From the NCBI RefSeq assembly GCF_014863405.1, contig NZ_JACZZA010000001.1:248001-312000 (forward strand): 64,000 nt of DNA, given 5' to 3'. The DNA is from Dyella acidiphila (GTDB lineage Bacteria > Pseudomonadota > Gammaproteobacteria > Xanthomonadales > Rhodanobacteraceae). This document shows, piece by piece, positions 43,013 to 51,166 of the stretch (its first letter is position 1; every line of letters starts with the position of its first letter). The translations under genes were made by a program, and so were the position numbers. A model generated the notes under the pieces. That model made no database searches, was not told the origin of the DNA, and saw only the letters and a program-made list of their open reading frames with translations.

Positions 43013-44098
43013 GTGTCCATCGCCGCCAAGTTTGAAATCGAATATCTGCAATACCTCGACGCCGAAGGCAAGCAGGTCCGTGACGACCTGCCTGAGTTCG
43101 CCAAAGACCTCAACCACATGGTCGAGCTGTACAAGCTGATGATGTCGACCCGCGTGTTCGACGCGAAGTCGGTAGCACTGCAACGTACCGGCAAGCTCGG
43201 CACTTATGCAAGTTGCCTGGGCCACGAAGCCGCGCATGTCGGCATCGGCAGCGCCATGAAGCCCGAAGACGTGTTCGCCCCCAGCTACCGTGAATACGGT
43301 GCCCAGTTGTACCGCGGCGTGCAGCCGCGCGAGGTGTACATGTACTGGGGCGGCGACGAGCGCGGCAACGACTACCAGAAAGAGCCCGCACGCCACGACT
43401 TCGCCTGGTCGGTGCCGATCGCCACGCAGTGCCTGCATGCCGCCGGCTCCGCGCTGGCCTTCAAGATCCGCAACGAGAAGCGCGTGGCCGTGTGCACCAT
43501 CGGCGACGGCGGTTCTTCGAAGGGCGACTTCTACGGCGCCATCAATATCGCCGGCGCGCAGAACCTGCCGCTGGTGGCCGTGATCGTCAACAACCAGTGG
43601 GCCATCTCGGTGCCGCGCAAGATCCAGTCCGGCGCACCCACGCTGGCGCAGAAGGGCATCGCCGCCGGCCTGTTCTCGATCCAGGTGGACGGCAACGACA
43701 TCATCGCCGTGCGCAAGGCGATGGAAGACGCGCTGGAGCGTGCCCGCAACGGCCAGGGCGGCAGCGTGCTGGAGCTGGTCACCTATCGCCTGAGCGACCA
43801 CACCACCGCCGACGACGCCCGCCGCTACCGCGGCGAGCAGGAAGTGAAAGACGCCTGGGCGAAGGAGCCGATGAAGCGCCTGCGCAGCTGGCTGGTCGCC
43901 AAGGGCGTGTGGGACGACGAGAAGGAAGAAGCCTGGAAGACCGAGTGCGACGACTGGATGGACAACGAGGTGAATGCCTACCTCGAGACCAAGACCCAGC
44001 CCGTCACGGCGATGTTCGACTACACCTTCGCCGAAGTCCCCGCCGATCTCGCCAAGCAGCGCGATCTCGCACTCTCGCTCGACAAGAAGGCGCACTGA
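43013..44098 (+). CDS. pdhA: pyruvate dehydrogenase E1 component, alpha subunit
   Basis: A 361-residue ThDP enzyme subunit of the two-chain (alpha2beta2) type. The ThDP motif GDGGSSKGDF ... VIVNN spans about 28 residues; SVPIATQCLHAAG and YRLSDHTTADDARRYR are also typical. The two-chain E1 is shared with branched-chain 2-oxoacid dehydrogenase; pyruvate is the likelier substrate given Xanthomonas annotation and lack of bkd context, but specificity is not proven. Start is GTG with GGAG 6 bases upstream. First gene of a three-gene operon. Confidence 0.88.
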   Translation: MSIAAKFEIEYLQYLDAEGKQVRDDLPEFAKDLNHMVELYKLMMSTRVFDAKSVALQRTGKLGTYASCLGHEAAHVGIGSAMKPEDVFAPSYREYGAQLYRGVQPREVYMYWGGDERGNDYQKEPARHDFAWSVPIATQCLHAAGSALAFKIRNEKRVAVCTIGDGGSSKGDFYGAINIAGAQNLPLVAVIVNNQWAISVPRKIQSGAPTLAQKGIAAGLFSIQVDGNDIIAVRKAMEDALERARNGQGGSVLELVTYRLSDHTTADDARRYRGEQEVKDAWAKEPMKRLRSWLVAKGVWDDEKEEAWKTECDDWMDNEVNAYLETKTQPVTAMFDYTFAEVPADLAKQRDLALSLDKKAH

Positions 44099-44101
44099 GC
44101 C

Positions 44102-45082
44102 ATGGCACAAATCACTCTCATCGAAGCCGTCACCCAGGCGCTGGCTTACGAAATGGCCCATGACGAAAGCGTCGTGGTGCTGGGCGAAGACGTCGGCGTG
44201 AACGGCGGCGTGTTCCGCGCCACCCAGGGCCTGCAGGAAAAGTTCGGCGAGCTGCGCGTGCTCGACACGCCGCTGGACGAAACCACCATCGCCGGCGTCA
44301 CCGTCGGCCTGGCCGCCCAGGGCATGAAGCCGGTGGCCGAAGCGCAGTTCGAAGGTTTCATCTACCCGATGATGGAACAGATCGCCTGCCACGCCGCGCG
44401 CCTGCGCAACCGCACCCGCGGCCGCATCACCGTGCCGGCCGTGTGGCGCGCACCGTGGGGCGGCGGCATTCGCGCGCCGGAACATCACTCCGAGGCGAAC
44501 GAGCATCTGTTCACCAATATCCCGGGCCTGCGCGTGGTGATGCCGTCGTCGCCTGCCCGTGCCTACGGGCTGCTGCTGGCCGCGATCCGCGATCCGGATC
44601 CGGTGATGTTCTTCGAGCCCAAGCGCATCTATCGCCAGTACAAGGAAGAAGTGCCCGATGACGGCGAGGCGCTGCCGCTGGACGTGTGCTTCGTGCTGCG
44701 CGACGGCACCGACGTCACCATCGTGACCTGGGGCGCGCAGGTGAAGGAAGCGCTGGAAGCCGCCGACGCGCTGGCTGAGGAAGGCATCAGCGCCGAAGTG
44801 ATCGACGTGGCCACGCTCACCCCGCTGGACTTCGACACCATTGCCGAATCGGTGCAGAAGACCGGCCGTTGCGTGATCGTGCACGAGGCACCCAAGACCG
44901 CCGGCTTCGGCGCGGAAATCGCCGCACGCATCGCCGAGGAATGCCTGTATGAACTGCTCGCGCCGGTCGAGCGCGTTACCGGCTTCGACACGCACATTCC
45001 GCTGTTCCGCCTGGAAATGAAGTACCTGCCCAGCACGGAGCGGGTGGTCGAGGCCGCCAAGCGCACGCTCGCCAACTCCTGA
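44102..45082 (+). CDS. pdhB: pyruvate dehydrogenase E1 component, beta subunit
   Basis: A 326-residue partner of the preceding gene, 3 bases after it. Motifs: VLGEDVGVNGGVFRAT, FEGFIYPMMEQIACHAARLR, RAPWGGGIRAPEHHSE, the metal-binding loop and VIVHEAPKTAGFGAEIA. It completes the active site with E1 alpha. A hairpin repeat (45096-45121) separates it from the E2 gene. Confidence 0.9.
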   Translation: MAQITLIEAVTQALAYEMAHDESVVVLGEDVGVNGGVFRATQGLQEKFGELRVLDTPLDETTIAGVTVGLAAQGMKPVAEAQFEGFIYPMMEQIACHAARLRNRTRGRITVPAVWRAPWGGGIRAPEHHSEANEHLFTNIPGLRVVMPSSPARAYGLLLAAIRDPDPVMFFEPKRIYRQYKEEVPDDGEALPLDVCFVLRDGTDVTIVTWGAQVKEALEAADALAEEGISAEVIDVATLTPLDFDTIAESVQKTGRCVIVHEAPKTAGFGAEIAARIAEECLYELLAPVERVTGFDTHIPLFRLEMKYLPSTERVVEAAKRTLANS

Positions 45083-45095
45083 CCCATAACGACAC

Positions 45096-45121
45096 GTCAT
45101 CCCGGCCCATGCCGGGATGAC
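45096..45121. repeat. GTCATCCCGGC-type inverted repeat inside the pdh operon
   Basis: A perfect 11-bp stem GTCATCCCGGC / GCCGGGATGAC with CCAT loop. Same class as 41911-41942. Lying between E1 beta and E2, it could tune the E1:E2 ratio through mRNA processing. Confidence 0.7.
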
Positions 45122-45160
45122 TGCATAAAGAACATCAAGACTGATTACGGGAACCCACTC

Positions 45161-46540
45161 ATGGCCGACATCAAGACGTTCTACCTGCCGGACCTCGGCG
45201 AAGGCCTGCCCGACGCCACCATCGTCGAATGGCATGTGAAGGAAGGCGACACCATCAAGCTCGATGCACCGCTGGCGTCGATGGAAACCGCCAAGGCCGT
45301 GGTCGACGTGCCCTCGCCCTACACCGGCAAGGTCACCAAGCTGCACGGCGCGCCCGGCGACGTGATCGAAACCGGTGCGGCGCTGGCCGAATTCGAACCC
45401 GATCCGAACGCCAAGCAGCGTGCCGAGGCAGAAGCTACCGGCCATCATCACGGCCCCAAGAAAACCGCGGCCGAACCGAAGAAAGTCACCGCTTCCGATG
45501 AAGGCGGCGAGATCGAGGCGGGCGACGGCAAGAGCGCCGATCGCGAAGACGAAGGCACCGTGGTCGGCGCGATGATCAGCGGCAGCCACGTGCACGTGGA
45601 GCAGGCTTCCAGCGTCGGCGGCGTGAAGGCCGTGCCGGCGGTGCGCGCACTGGCCAAGAAGCTCAAGGTCGACATCAGCCGTGTGGCGCCGACCGGCGCC
45701 GACGGCGTGGTCACCCTGCAGGACGTGAAGAACGCCGCCGCCAACGGCAGCGCCGCGCTGGGTTCCGCCCCGGCACGTGCCGCCGTGCCCGCTTCGGCCG
45801 GTCGCCATCTCGCGCCCGAACTGCCGCAGCCGGAACCGGCACGCACGCCGACCTCGCTCGCCGGCAAGCCGGTGCGCACCGCGCCGCCGAGCGTGCAGGC
45901 CAGCGGCCAGCCGGAACAGCTCAAGGGCGTGCGCCGCAATATGGCGCGCGTGATGGCCGACGCACACGCCAATGTGGTGCCCACCACCCTGGTCGACGAT
46001 GCCGACCTGCACGCCTGGATCGGCAAGCAGGACATCACCGCACGCCTGATCCGCGCCATCGTCGCGGCCTGCAAGGCGGTGCCGGCCTTGAACGCCTGGT
46101 TCGACGGCAAGAACCTCAGCCGCACGCTGCATCCGCATGTGGATATCGGCATCGCGGTGGACACCGAAGACGGCCTGTTCGTGCCCGCGCTGCGCAATGC
46201 GGACGTGCTCGACGGCGCCGGCATCCGTGCCGGCATCAAGCGCCTGCGCACGCAGGTGGAAGACCGCACGATTCCGTCCTCGGAACTGTCGGGCTACACC
46301 ATCAGCCTGTCCAACTTCGGCATGTTCGCCGGCCGCTATGCCACGCCGGTGGTGGTGCCGCCGTGCGTGGCGATCATCGGCGCCGGCAAGCTCAGCCACG
46401 ACGTGGTGGCGGTGATGGGCGGCATCGAAGTGCATCGCCGCATGCCGATCAGCCTCACCTTCGACCATCGCGCCGCTACCGGCGGCGAAGCCGCGCGCTT
46501 CCTCAAGGCGCTGCTGGACGATTTGTCGCTGCCGAACTGA
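45161..46540 (+). CDS. pdhC: dihydrolipoamide acyltransferase (E2) of pyruvate dehydrogenase
   Basis: A 459-residue E2: one lipoyl domain (1-85; lipoyl Lys in METAKAVVDV), a linker, a peripheral subunit-binding domain (VPAVRALAKKLKVDISRVAPTGADG, about 150-185), an Ala/Pro-rich linker and the catalytic domain (about 250-459). The catalytic motif reads TFDHRAATGGEA: the His is present but the usual Asp of HRxxDG is Thr. The lipoyl motif has Ala where Asp is usual (ETAKA for ETDKA). No E3 gene follows; a terminator closes the operon. Confidence 0.88.
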   Translation: MADIKTFYLPDLGEGLPDATIVEWHVKEGDTIKLDAPLASMETAKAVVDVPSPYTGKVTKLHGAPGDVIETGAALAEFEPDPNAKQRAEAEATGHHHGPKKTAAEPKKVTASDEGGEIEAGDGKSADREDEGTVVGAMISGSHVHVEQASSVGGVKAVPAVRALAKKLKVDISRVAPTGADGVVTLQDVKNAAANGSAALGSAPARAAVPASAGRHLAPELPQPEPARTPTSLAGKPVRTAPPSVQASGQPEQLKGVRRNMARVMADAHANVVPTTLVDDADLHAWIGKQDITARLIRAIVAACKAVPALNAWFDGKNLSRTLHPHVDIGIAVDTEDGLFVPALRNADVLDGAGIRAGIKRLRTQVEDRTIPSSELSGYTISLSNFGMFAGRYATPVVVPPCVAIIGAGKLSHDVVAVMGGIEVHRRMPISLTFDHRAATGGEAARFLKALLDDLSLPN

Positions 46541-46562
46541 TCAGCCTGTCACGCAAACCAAA

Positions 46563-46588
46563 AGCGCCCCTTCCGGGGCGCTTTTTTT
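46563..46588 (+). terminator. rho-independent terminator of pdh operon
   Basis: Stem AGCGCCCC / GGGGCGCT with TTCC loop and seven T, 22 bases after the E2 stop. Confidence 0.92.
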
Positions 46589-46626
46589 GTTTGCCATCAT
46601 CCTTGCCATGACGCGGTCCGGCGCTG

Positions 46627-48003
46627 TCACATCAGAGCATCGCCAGCGGGCAACTGCAGGATTACTTCCAGGCCGCCGTCGGCAGCATTGCGCGCAGTCA
46701 CCTCGCCGCCATGCACTTGCACCACTCGCTGCACAATCGTCAGCCCAAGCCCGTGCCCGCTCGCATGCACCGCATTGGTACCGCGAAAGAACGGGCGGAA
46801 CAGCAAATCCAGTTCTTCCGCAGGCACGCCCGGACCATGGTCGCGCACGTGCACGTCGACATGTCCTTGGCGATGCTCGATACGCACCTCTACATCCGCG
46901 CCCGATGGACTGAACTTGATCGCGTTGGCGATGACGTTATCCAGCGCGCGCTCCAGCAGAATGCCACTGCCCGACACCGTCGCCGCGCCGCTATCGACCA
47001 GTTGCAAGCGCACCTTGCGCGCTTCGGCCTCCACCTTGGCGGCATGCAGCCGCTCGCGCATCAGCTCGGCCAGATCCACCGCTTCGCGCTCCATGCCCGG
47101 CAGGCCGCCTTCGAGGCGCGACAGTGCCAGCATTTCGGCGGTCATGCGATCCATCCGCGCAATCTCGCGCTCGGCATGCTCGAAGTGGGTGGCGGCTTCC
47201 GCTGCATCCCTGCTGTGCTGGGCCAGATCCAGGATCAGATGCAGGCGTGCCAGCGGCGAGCGCAGTTCGTGCGACAGATCCTGCAATACCCCGCGATCGT
47301 GCGCGACCAGGATTTCGATGCGTTCGGCCATGCCGTTGAAATCGCGCGCCAGCTGGCCGAGTTCGTCATGCGCATCGCTCCAGCGCCGCTCCACCCGCGT
47401 GGTGAATTCGCCCGCCGCCATCTTGCGCGTGGCGGCGCGCATCGCCTCCACCGGACGCGACACGCTGCGCGCCACCCACCAGCCGATGCCGACGATCAGC
47501 AGCAGCGATAGCGCCAGCTGCACGGAAAACGAAATCTTTTCGCGCAGATGGCGCGGAATGCGCGCGCGCGAACTGCTGAGCCCGACCAGTTGCCGCGCAT
47601 GCCCATCGCTGCCGGTCACCTGCTGCACGGCCACGTAGAAGCCGGGAAACGGATTGAGCACGATGCTGTGGCCGGCAGCCAGCCAGTCGGGCAGCGATTC
47701 GCGCATGGCCTGCGGCAAATGGATCTCGCTGAGCGGCTGGCCGTTTTCGTACAACGTGGCCTCGACGCCGGCGGCACGCTGCTGCTGCCGCCAGCTTTCG
47801 AGCCCGGTTATGCCGCCGCTGTCATAGGCATCTTCGGCCGCTTGCGCCAATGTCGGCCAGTCCACGCCTTGCTCGGCCGAGAAGGCGATAAACCGACTGG
47901 TCAGCCAGCTGCCCAGCACCAGCACCAGCAGATTGGCGATGCAGAAAAAGACCAGCAGGCGCCAGAACAATGGACTGCGGAACGGACTCTTGAAGGTGTT
48001 CAT
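46627..48003 (-). CDS. cpxA: sensor histidine kinase, CpxA-like
   Basis: A 458-residue membrane kinase: TM1 (about 12-33), a periplasmic domain of about 120 residues, TM2 (LALSLLLIVGIGWWVA), HAMP (RSVSRPVEAMRAATRKM), H-box DLSHELRSPLARL, N-box LDNVIANAIKFSP and G-box DHGPGV and GHGLGL. Organisation and the divergent Spy/CpxP-like gene fit a Cpx-type envelope stress sensor. ATGA overlap with the RR gene. The symbol is by analogy. Confidence 0.8.
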   Translation of the reverse strand: MNTFKSPFRSPLFWRLLVFFCIANLLVLVLGSWLTSRFIAFSAEQGVDWPTLAQAAEDAYDSGGITGLESWRQQQRAAGVEATLYENGQPLSEIHLPQAMRESLPDWLAAGHSIVLNPFPGFYVAVQQVTGSDGHARQLVGLSSSRARIPRHLREKISFSVQLALSLLLIVGIGWWVARSVSRPVEAMRAATRKMAAGEFTTRVERRWSDAHDELGQLARDFNGMAERIEILVAHDRGVLQDLSHELRSPLARLHLILDLAQHSRDAAEAATHFEHAEREIARMDRMTAEMLALSRLEGGLPGMEREAVDLAELMRERLHAAKVEAEARKVRLQLVDSGAATVSGSGILLERALDNVIANAIKFSPSGADVEVRIEHRQGHVDVHVRDHGPGVPAEELDLLFRPFFRGTNAVHASGHGLGLTIVQRVVQVHGGEVTARNAADGGLEVILQLPAGDALM

Positions 48004-48695
48004 GCCTGCGCGCCGCCCTGCGGCAGCAGCACATAGCCCGCGCCGCGAATGGAGTCGATGCGCGGCGACTGCGGCGAAGCTTCCGCCAGCTTGTGCCGCA
48101 AACGGCTGACGTGCACGTCGATGCTGCGATCGAAACGCTCCAGCTCGCGACCCAGCGCCACGCGGGTCAGCGAGGTCTTGTCGATCACTTCGCCAGCGCG
48201 CTGCACCAGGATCAGCAGCAAGGCGAACTCGGCGCCGGTGAGATTGAGCTCGTGCTCGCCGGCATAAGCGCGGCGCTCGCCTGGCATCAATCGCAGCACG
48301 CCGGCGGTAAGCACACCTGCGCCTTCCACCGTATGCCGGCGCAATTGCGCGCGCACGCGCGCCAGCAGTTCGCGCGGCAGACAGGGCTTGGACAGATAGT
48401 CGTCCGCGCCCAGCTCCAGTCCCACCACGCGATCCACCGGCTCGCCGCGTCCGGACAACATGATCACCGGCAGGCGGTGCTGCGCGCGCAATTCGCGCAG
48501 CGTATCCAGGCCGCTGCGGCCGGGCATCATCACATCCAGGATCAGCAGATCCGGGCGCGTGGCCGGATCGCGCAATTGCGTCAGCACTTCCTCGCCGTCG
48601 TGCACCACCTCCACCTGCAGCCCTTCACGGCGCAGGTATTCGGACAGCAGTGCACACAGCTCACGATCGTCATCGCCAATCAGTATTCGGGACAT
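48000..48695 (-). CDS. cpxR: response regulator, CpxR-like (OmpR family)
   Basis: A 231-residue regulator with receiver (DDD near the N-terminus, phospho-Asp in LLILDVMMPG, Thr/Ser in MLSGRG, Lys in YLSKPC) and winged-helix DNA-binding domain (FALLLILVQRAGEVIDK; IDVHVSRLRHKL; SIRGAGYVL). The ATG before SRILIG is preferred to a GTG three codons earlier. A CpxR-type repeat in the divergent gap with the Spy-like gene supports the name and autoregulation. Confidence 0.85.
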   Translation of the reverse strand: MSRILIGDDDRELCALLSEYLRREGLQVEVVHDGEEVLTQLRDPATRPDLLILDVMMPGRSGLDTLRELRAQHRLPVIMLSGRGEPVDRVVGLELGADDYLSKPCLPRELLARVRAQLRRHTVEGAGVLTAGVLRLMPGERRAYAGEHELNLTGAEFALLLILVQRAGEVIDKTSLTRVALGRELERFDRSIDVHVSRLRHKLAEASPQSPRIDSIRGAGYVLLPQGGAQA

Positions 48696-48724
48696 GGACA
48701 GCACAGGTCGTAAAAACGGGCCTA

Positions 48725-48740
48725 TTTACTATCGCATTAC
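48725..48740 (-). promoter_or_regulatory. degenerate second CpxR-like box
   Basis: TTTAC, six bases, ATTAC: on the minus strand GTAAT-N6-GTAAA. It lies 30-45 bases before the cpxR-like ATG, so it may give autoregulation. Confidence 0.35.
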
Positions 48741-48778
48741 CCGCCGCGCTTGGCTGCCGCCGCTTACGGCGACCTGAC

Positions 48779-48793
48779 TTTACCCTTCTTTAC
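48779..48793 (-). promoter_or_regulatory. CpxR box (GTAAA-N5-GTAAA)
   Basis: Plus strand TTTAC-N5-TTTAC, which is exactly GTAAA-N5-GTAAA on the minus strand, the E. coli CpxR consensus. It is 76-90 bases before the Spy-like ATG and 84-98 bases before the cpxR-like ATG. Confidence 0.72.
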
Positions 48794-48868
48794 ACGGCCG
48801 CAAAGGTCTTAAACGCGCACCTGCTTTCCAATAATCACCAACAACCCCCCAACAAGCAGGAGCTTGAT

Positions 48869-49372
48869 ATGCGCAAGACAATGACTCTGTCGATCATCCT
48901 GGCCGCGGCTCTTGGCTGCTCCGCGCTGGCACTCGCCGGCCCGGGTGGACAGGGCGGCTTCGGCGGCCACGGCCACCACGGCGGCGGCTTCATGGCCCTG
49001 CGCGGCCTGAACCTCACCGACGCCCAGAAGACCCAGGTGAAGCAGATCGTGCAGCAGAGCTTCACCCAGCTGAAGCCGCAGTTCCAGGCCGTGCGCCAGC
49101 AGCGTGAAGCGTTTGAACAGATGGCGCCCAACGCATCCGGCTACCAGGCCGCTGCCGCCAGCCTGGCCCAGGCCGAAGCGAACCTGACCAGCGCCCGCAT
49201 CACCGCCCGCGCTGCCGTGACCGCCCAGATCTACTCCACCGTGCTGAGCAGCACCCAGCAGTCGCAGTACACCGCGCAGAAGGCGGCGTTCCAGGCTCGC
49301 AAGGCACAGTGGCAGCAGTTCAAGGCCTCGCACCCGGTGTCGTCGACCTCGACCACCAGCTCTGCCCAGTAA
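48869..49372 (+). CDS. Spy/CpxP-like periplasmic protein
   Basis: A 167-residue protein with a signal peptide (LSIILAAALGCSALALAGP), a Gly/His-rich stretch (GGQGGFGGHGHHGGGF, perhaps metal-binding), and a helical part with the two LTxxQ-type motifs (LTDAQKTQ and LSSTQQSQY). Spy and CpxP are periplasmic chaperones or Cpx feedback inhibitors. ATG 48869 has CAGGAGC upstream. Divergent from the cpxRA-like pair and next to a perfect CpxR box, so it is the expected target. The Ser/Thr-rich tail is extra. Confidence 0.85.
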   Translation: MRKTMTLSIILAAALGCSALALAGPGGQGGFGGHGHHGGGFMALRGLNLTDAQKTQVKQIVQQSFTQLKPQFQAVRQQREAFEQMAPNASGYQAAAASLAQAEANLTSARITARAAVTAQIYSTVLSSTQQSQYTAQKAAFQARKAQWQQFKASHPVSSTSTTSSAQ

Positions 49373-49422
49373 TAAAAATAAGTGTCTGGTTAGTCGCTTA
49401 GCGGACGTGCTAACCCAAACTC

Positions 49423-49457
49423 AAGCGATCGCCGCTGCATCGGCGATCGCTTTTTTT
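49423..49457 (+). terminator. rho-independent terminator of Spy-like gene
   Basis: A 12-bp stem AAGCGATCGCCG / CGGCGATCGCTT with CTGCAT loop followed by a T-run. Confidence 0.9.
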
Positions 49458-49476
49458 GTGGCTGATCCCGGGCCGC

Positions 49477-50013
49477 TTACGGAGCCTTGGGGAAGTCGAC
49501 CACCGTGTCGTTGACGCGGTTGAACATATTGGTGAACAGGATCGCGCTCACCGCCAGCATCGCTTCGACAATCTGGCGATCGCTGTAGCCGGCCTGCTTT
49601 ACGCTTTCCACCGCTTGAGCCGGCAGCGTGCCCGAGGTCTTCACCAGGGTCAGCGCGAATTTCACCAGCGCGTCGATCTTGGCGTCGCCGCTCAAGCCGC
49701 CAGCGCGCAGCTCATGCAACTGCTCGACGCTGTAGCCGGCCATCTTGCCGGTAAGGCTGTGCGCGGCCAGACAGTAATCACAGGCCGACGCTTCGCTCAC
49801 CGACAGGTTGATCGCCTCCAACTCGCGGGCGCTGAGCTCGCCCTGCTTCAGCACCGCGCCAGTCTGCAGCACCTGACCGAGCACGGCCGGGGCGTTGCTG
49901 CCGATGGCGAGATAAGCGTTGGGGACCTTGCCGACGGCCTTCTTGATGGAAGCGAACATGTCGGCGGTTTCGCCGCTGGCCTGGTTGATATCGAGGGTGT
50001 GCAGACGGTTCAT
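49477..50013 (-). CDS. AhpD-like / carboxymuconolactone decarboxylase-family protein
   Basis: A 178-residue all-helical protein. The redox CxxC with following His is in CDYCLAAHSLTGKMAG (about 78-93), the AhpD core seen in alkylhydroperoxidase-like proteins. These proteins reduce peroxides or act as thiol-dependent enzymes; substrate is unknown. It is divergent from an AraC gene that probably regulates it. A terminator of the Spy-like gene faces its 3' end. Confidence 0.85.
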   Translation of the reverse strand: MNRLHTLDINQASGETADMFASIKKAVGKVPNAYLAIGSNAPAVLGQVLQTGAVLKQGELSARELEAINLSVSEASACDYCLAAHSLTGKMAGYSVEQLHELRAGGLSGDAKIDALVKFALTLVKTSGTLPAQAVESVKQAGYSDRQIVEAMLAVSAILFTNMFNRVNDTVVDFPKAP

Positions 50014-50066
50014 GAGGATGCTCCAGTGGGGTTCGAGGATGGGCCCGGCGGCTCGCGTCGCTGTGC

Positions 50067-50113
50067 CAGTGGAGATATCGTAGGCGCCACTGCTGCGCTC
50101 ATCTGCATATAAT
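50067..50113 (+). promoter_or_regulatory. promoter region of the araC-like gene
   Basis: A perfect -10 TATAAT at 50108-50113 (33 bases before the ATG). Upstream an inverted repeat CAGTGG / CCACTG (50067-50072 and 50087-50092) overlaps the -35 position and may be a regulator site for the AhpD/AraC divergent pair. Confidence 0.45.
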
Positions 50114-50145
50114 CGTCTTCATTTTTTGCTTGATCGTCTCACTCC

Positions 50146-51084
50146 ATGGATAGCCTCAGCCATCTAGTCCGCATGCTTTCCCCCTCCGGCAGGGTCGATC
50201 TGCACTGCCATCTCGCCGGTACCTGGGCGGCCGACCAGCCCGCCGCCCCGCCCGGCCACGTGCCCTATCATGTGATCCTCGGCGGCCGCATGCGGGTGCG
50301 CATCGGCCGCCGCGTGGAGGAATTCGAGGCGGGCGACGTGCTGATCTTTCCGCAGGGCAGCCATCACGTACTGGAAAGCGTCGACCTGCCGGCAGACGCC
50401 GCGCCGCCCGACGGCGGTGGGGAGCGCCATTTCAACGGTGTCGTCACCGAGATCCGCAGCGAGGGCGAGGGCGTGCTGCTGGACATGTTGTGCGGCGTGT
50501 TCGTGATGCGCGAAACCGGCAGCTCCTTGCTGCGCTCGCTGCCGGAAGTGATCCATATCCGCAGCGGCGAACGCGCGGCACTGCGCGCCCTGATCGGCAT
50601 GATGCGCAGCGAAAGCGTGGAGCCGAAGCCCGGCGGCAGCGCGGTGATCGACGAACTGTCCACCGCCCTGTTCACCCTGCTGCTGCGTCACCTGATCAGC
50701 ACCGGGCAGCTCAGCGGCAATGTGCTGGCGCTGCTCGCCGACGCGCGTATGAGCCGCGTGGTGGAGGCCGTGCTGGCGCAACCGGCGCAGTCCTGGACGG
50801 TGGGTTCGCTGGCCGCCCACGCGCATGTCTCGCGCGCCACCTTCGCCCGGCGCTTTACCGAACTGGGCGGCATGCCGCCGCTGGAATGGGTCACTACGGT
50901 GCGGATGGAACTGGCCGCGCGGCTGCTGCTGCGCGAGGGACTGTCCGCCAATCAGGTGGCCGAGCGCTGCGGCTACGCCTCCGAAGCGGCTTTTGGGCGC
51001 GTGTTCAAAAAACATTATCGCAGCGGGCCGGGCGCCTATCGCCGCAAACTGCAGCACGCGCAGGAGCCGTCCGCCCCGGCGTGA
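50146..51084 (+). CDS. AraC-family transcriptional regulator (cupin sensor type)
   Basis: A 312-residue regulator with an N-terminal cupin-like domain (HCHLAGTWAAD, FEAGDVLIFPQGSHHVL, AraC_binding/Cupin_6 type) and a C-terminal double HTH (about 205-300): WTVGSLAAHAHVSRATFARRF and ANQVAERCGYASEAAFGRVFKK. It probably governs the divergent AhpD-like gene. The effector is unknown. The TATAAT box is 33 bases upstream of the ATG. Confidence 0.88.
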   Translation: MDSLSHLVRMLSPSGRVDLHCHLAGTWAADQPAAPPGHVPYHVILGGRMRVRIGRRVEEFEAGDVLIFPQGSHHVLESVDLPADAAPPDGGGERHFNGVVTEIRSEGEGVLLDMLCGVFVMRETGSSLLRSLPEVIHIRSGERAALRALIGMMRSESVEPKPGGSAVIDELSTALFTLLLRHLISTGQLSGNVLALLADARMSRVVEAVLAQPAQSWTVGSLAAHAHVSRATFARRFTELGGMPPLEWVTTVRMELAARLLLREGLSANQVAERCGYASEAAFGRVFKKHYRSGPGAYRRKLQHAQEPSAPA

Positions 51085-51166
51085 CGCCAATCGCCTACCT
51101 GTTTGTCACGTAGTTGTCTTGCGCGGTGCTTAGCTTCCATTGGGCTGACTATCAAGGGGCAAGCCC

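Noticed and set aside
42791-46468. A 1225-codon open frame on the minus strand across the pdh genes
   Set aside because: It lies antisense to three clearly conserved pdh genes, is His/Arg/Gly-rich with no domain, and reflects high-GC third-position bias.
43013-46540. Branched-chain 2-oxoacid dehydrogenase instead of pyruvate dehydrogenase
   Set aside because: It cannot be fully excluded from sequence, but no leucine/isoleucine/valine catabolism genes or Bkd regulator lie nearby and the closest remembered relatives are annotated as Pdh.
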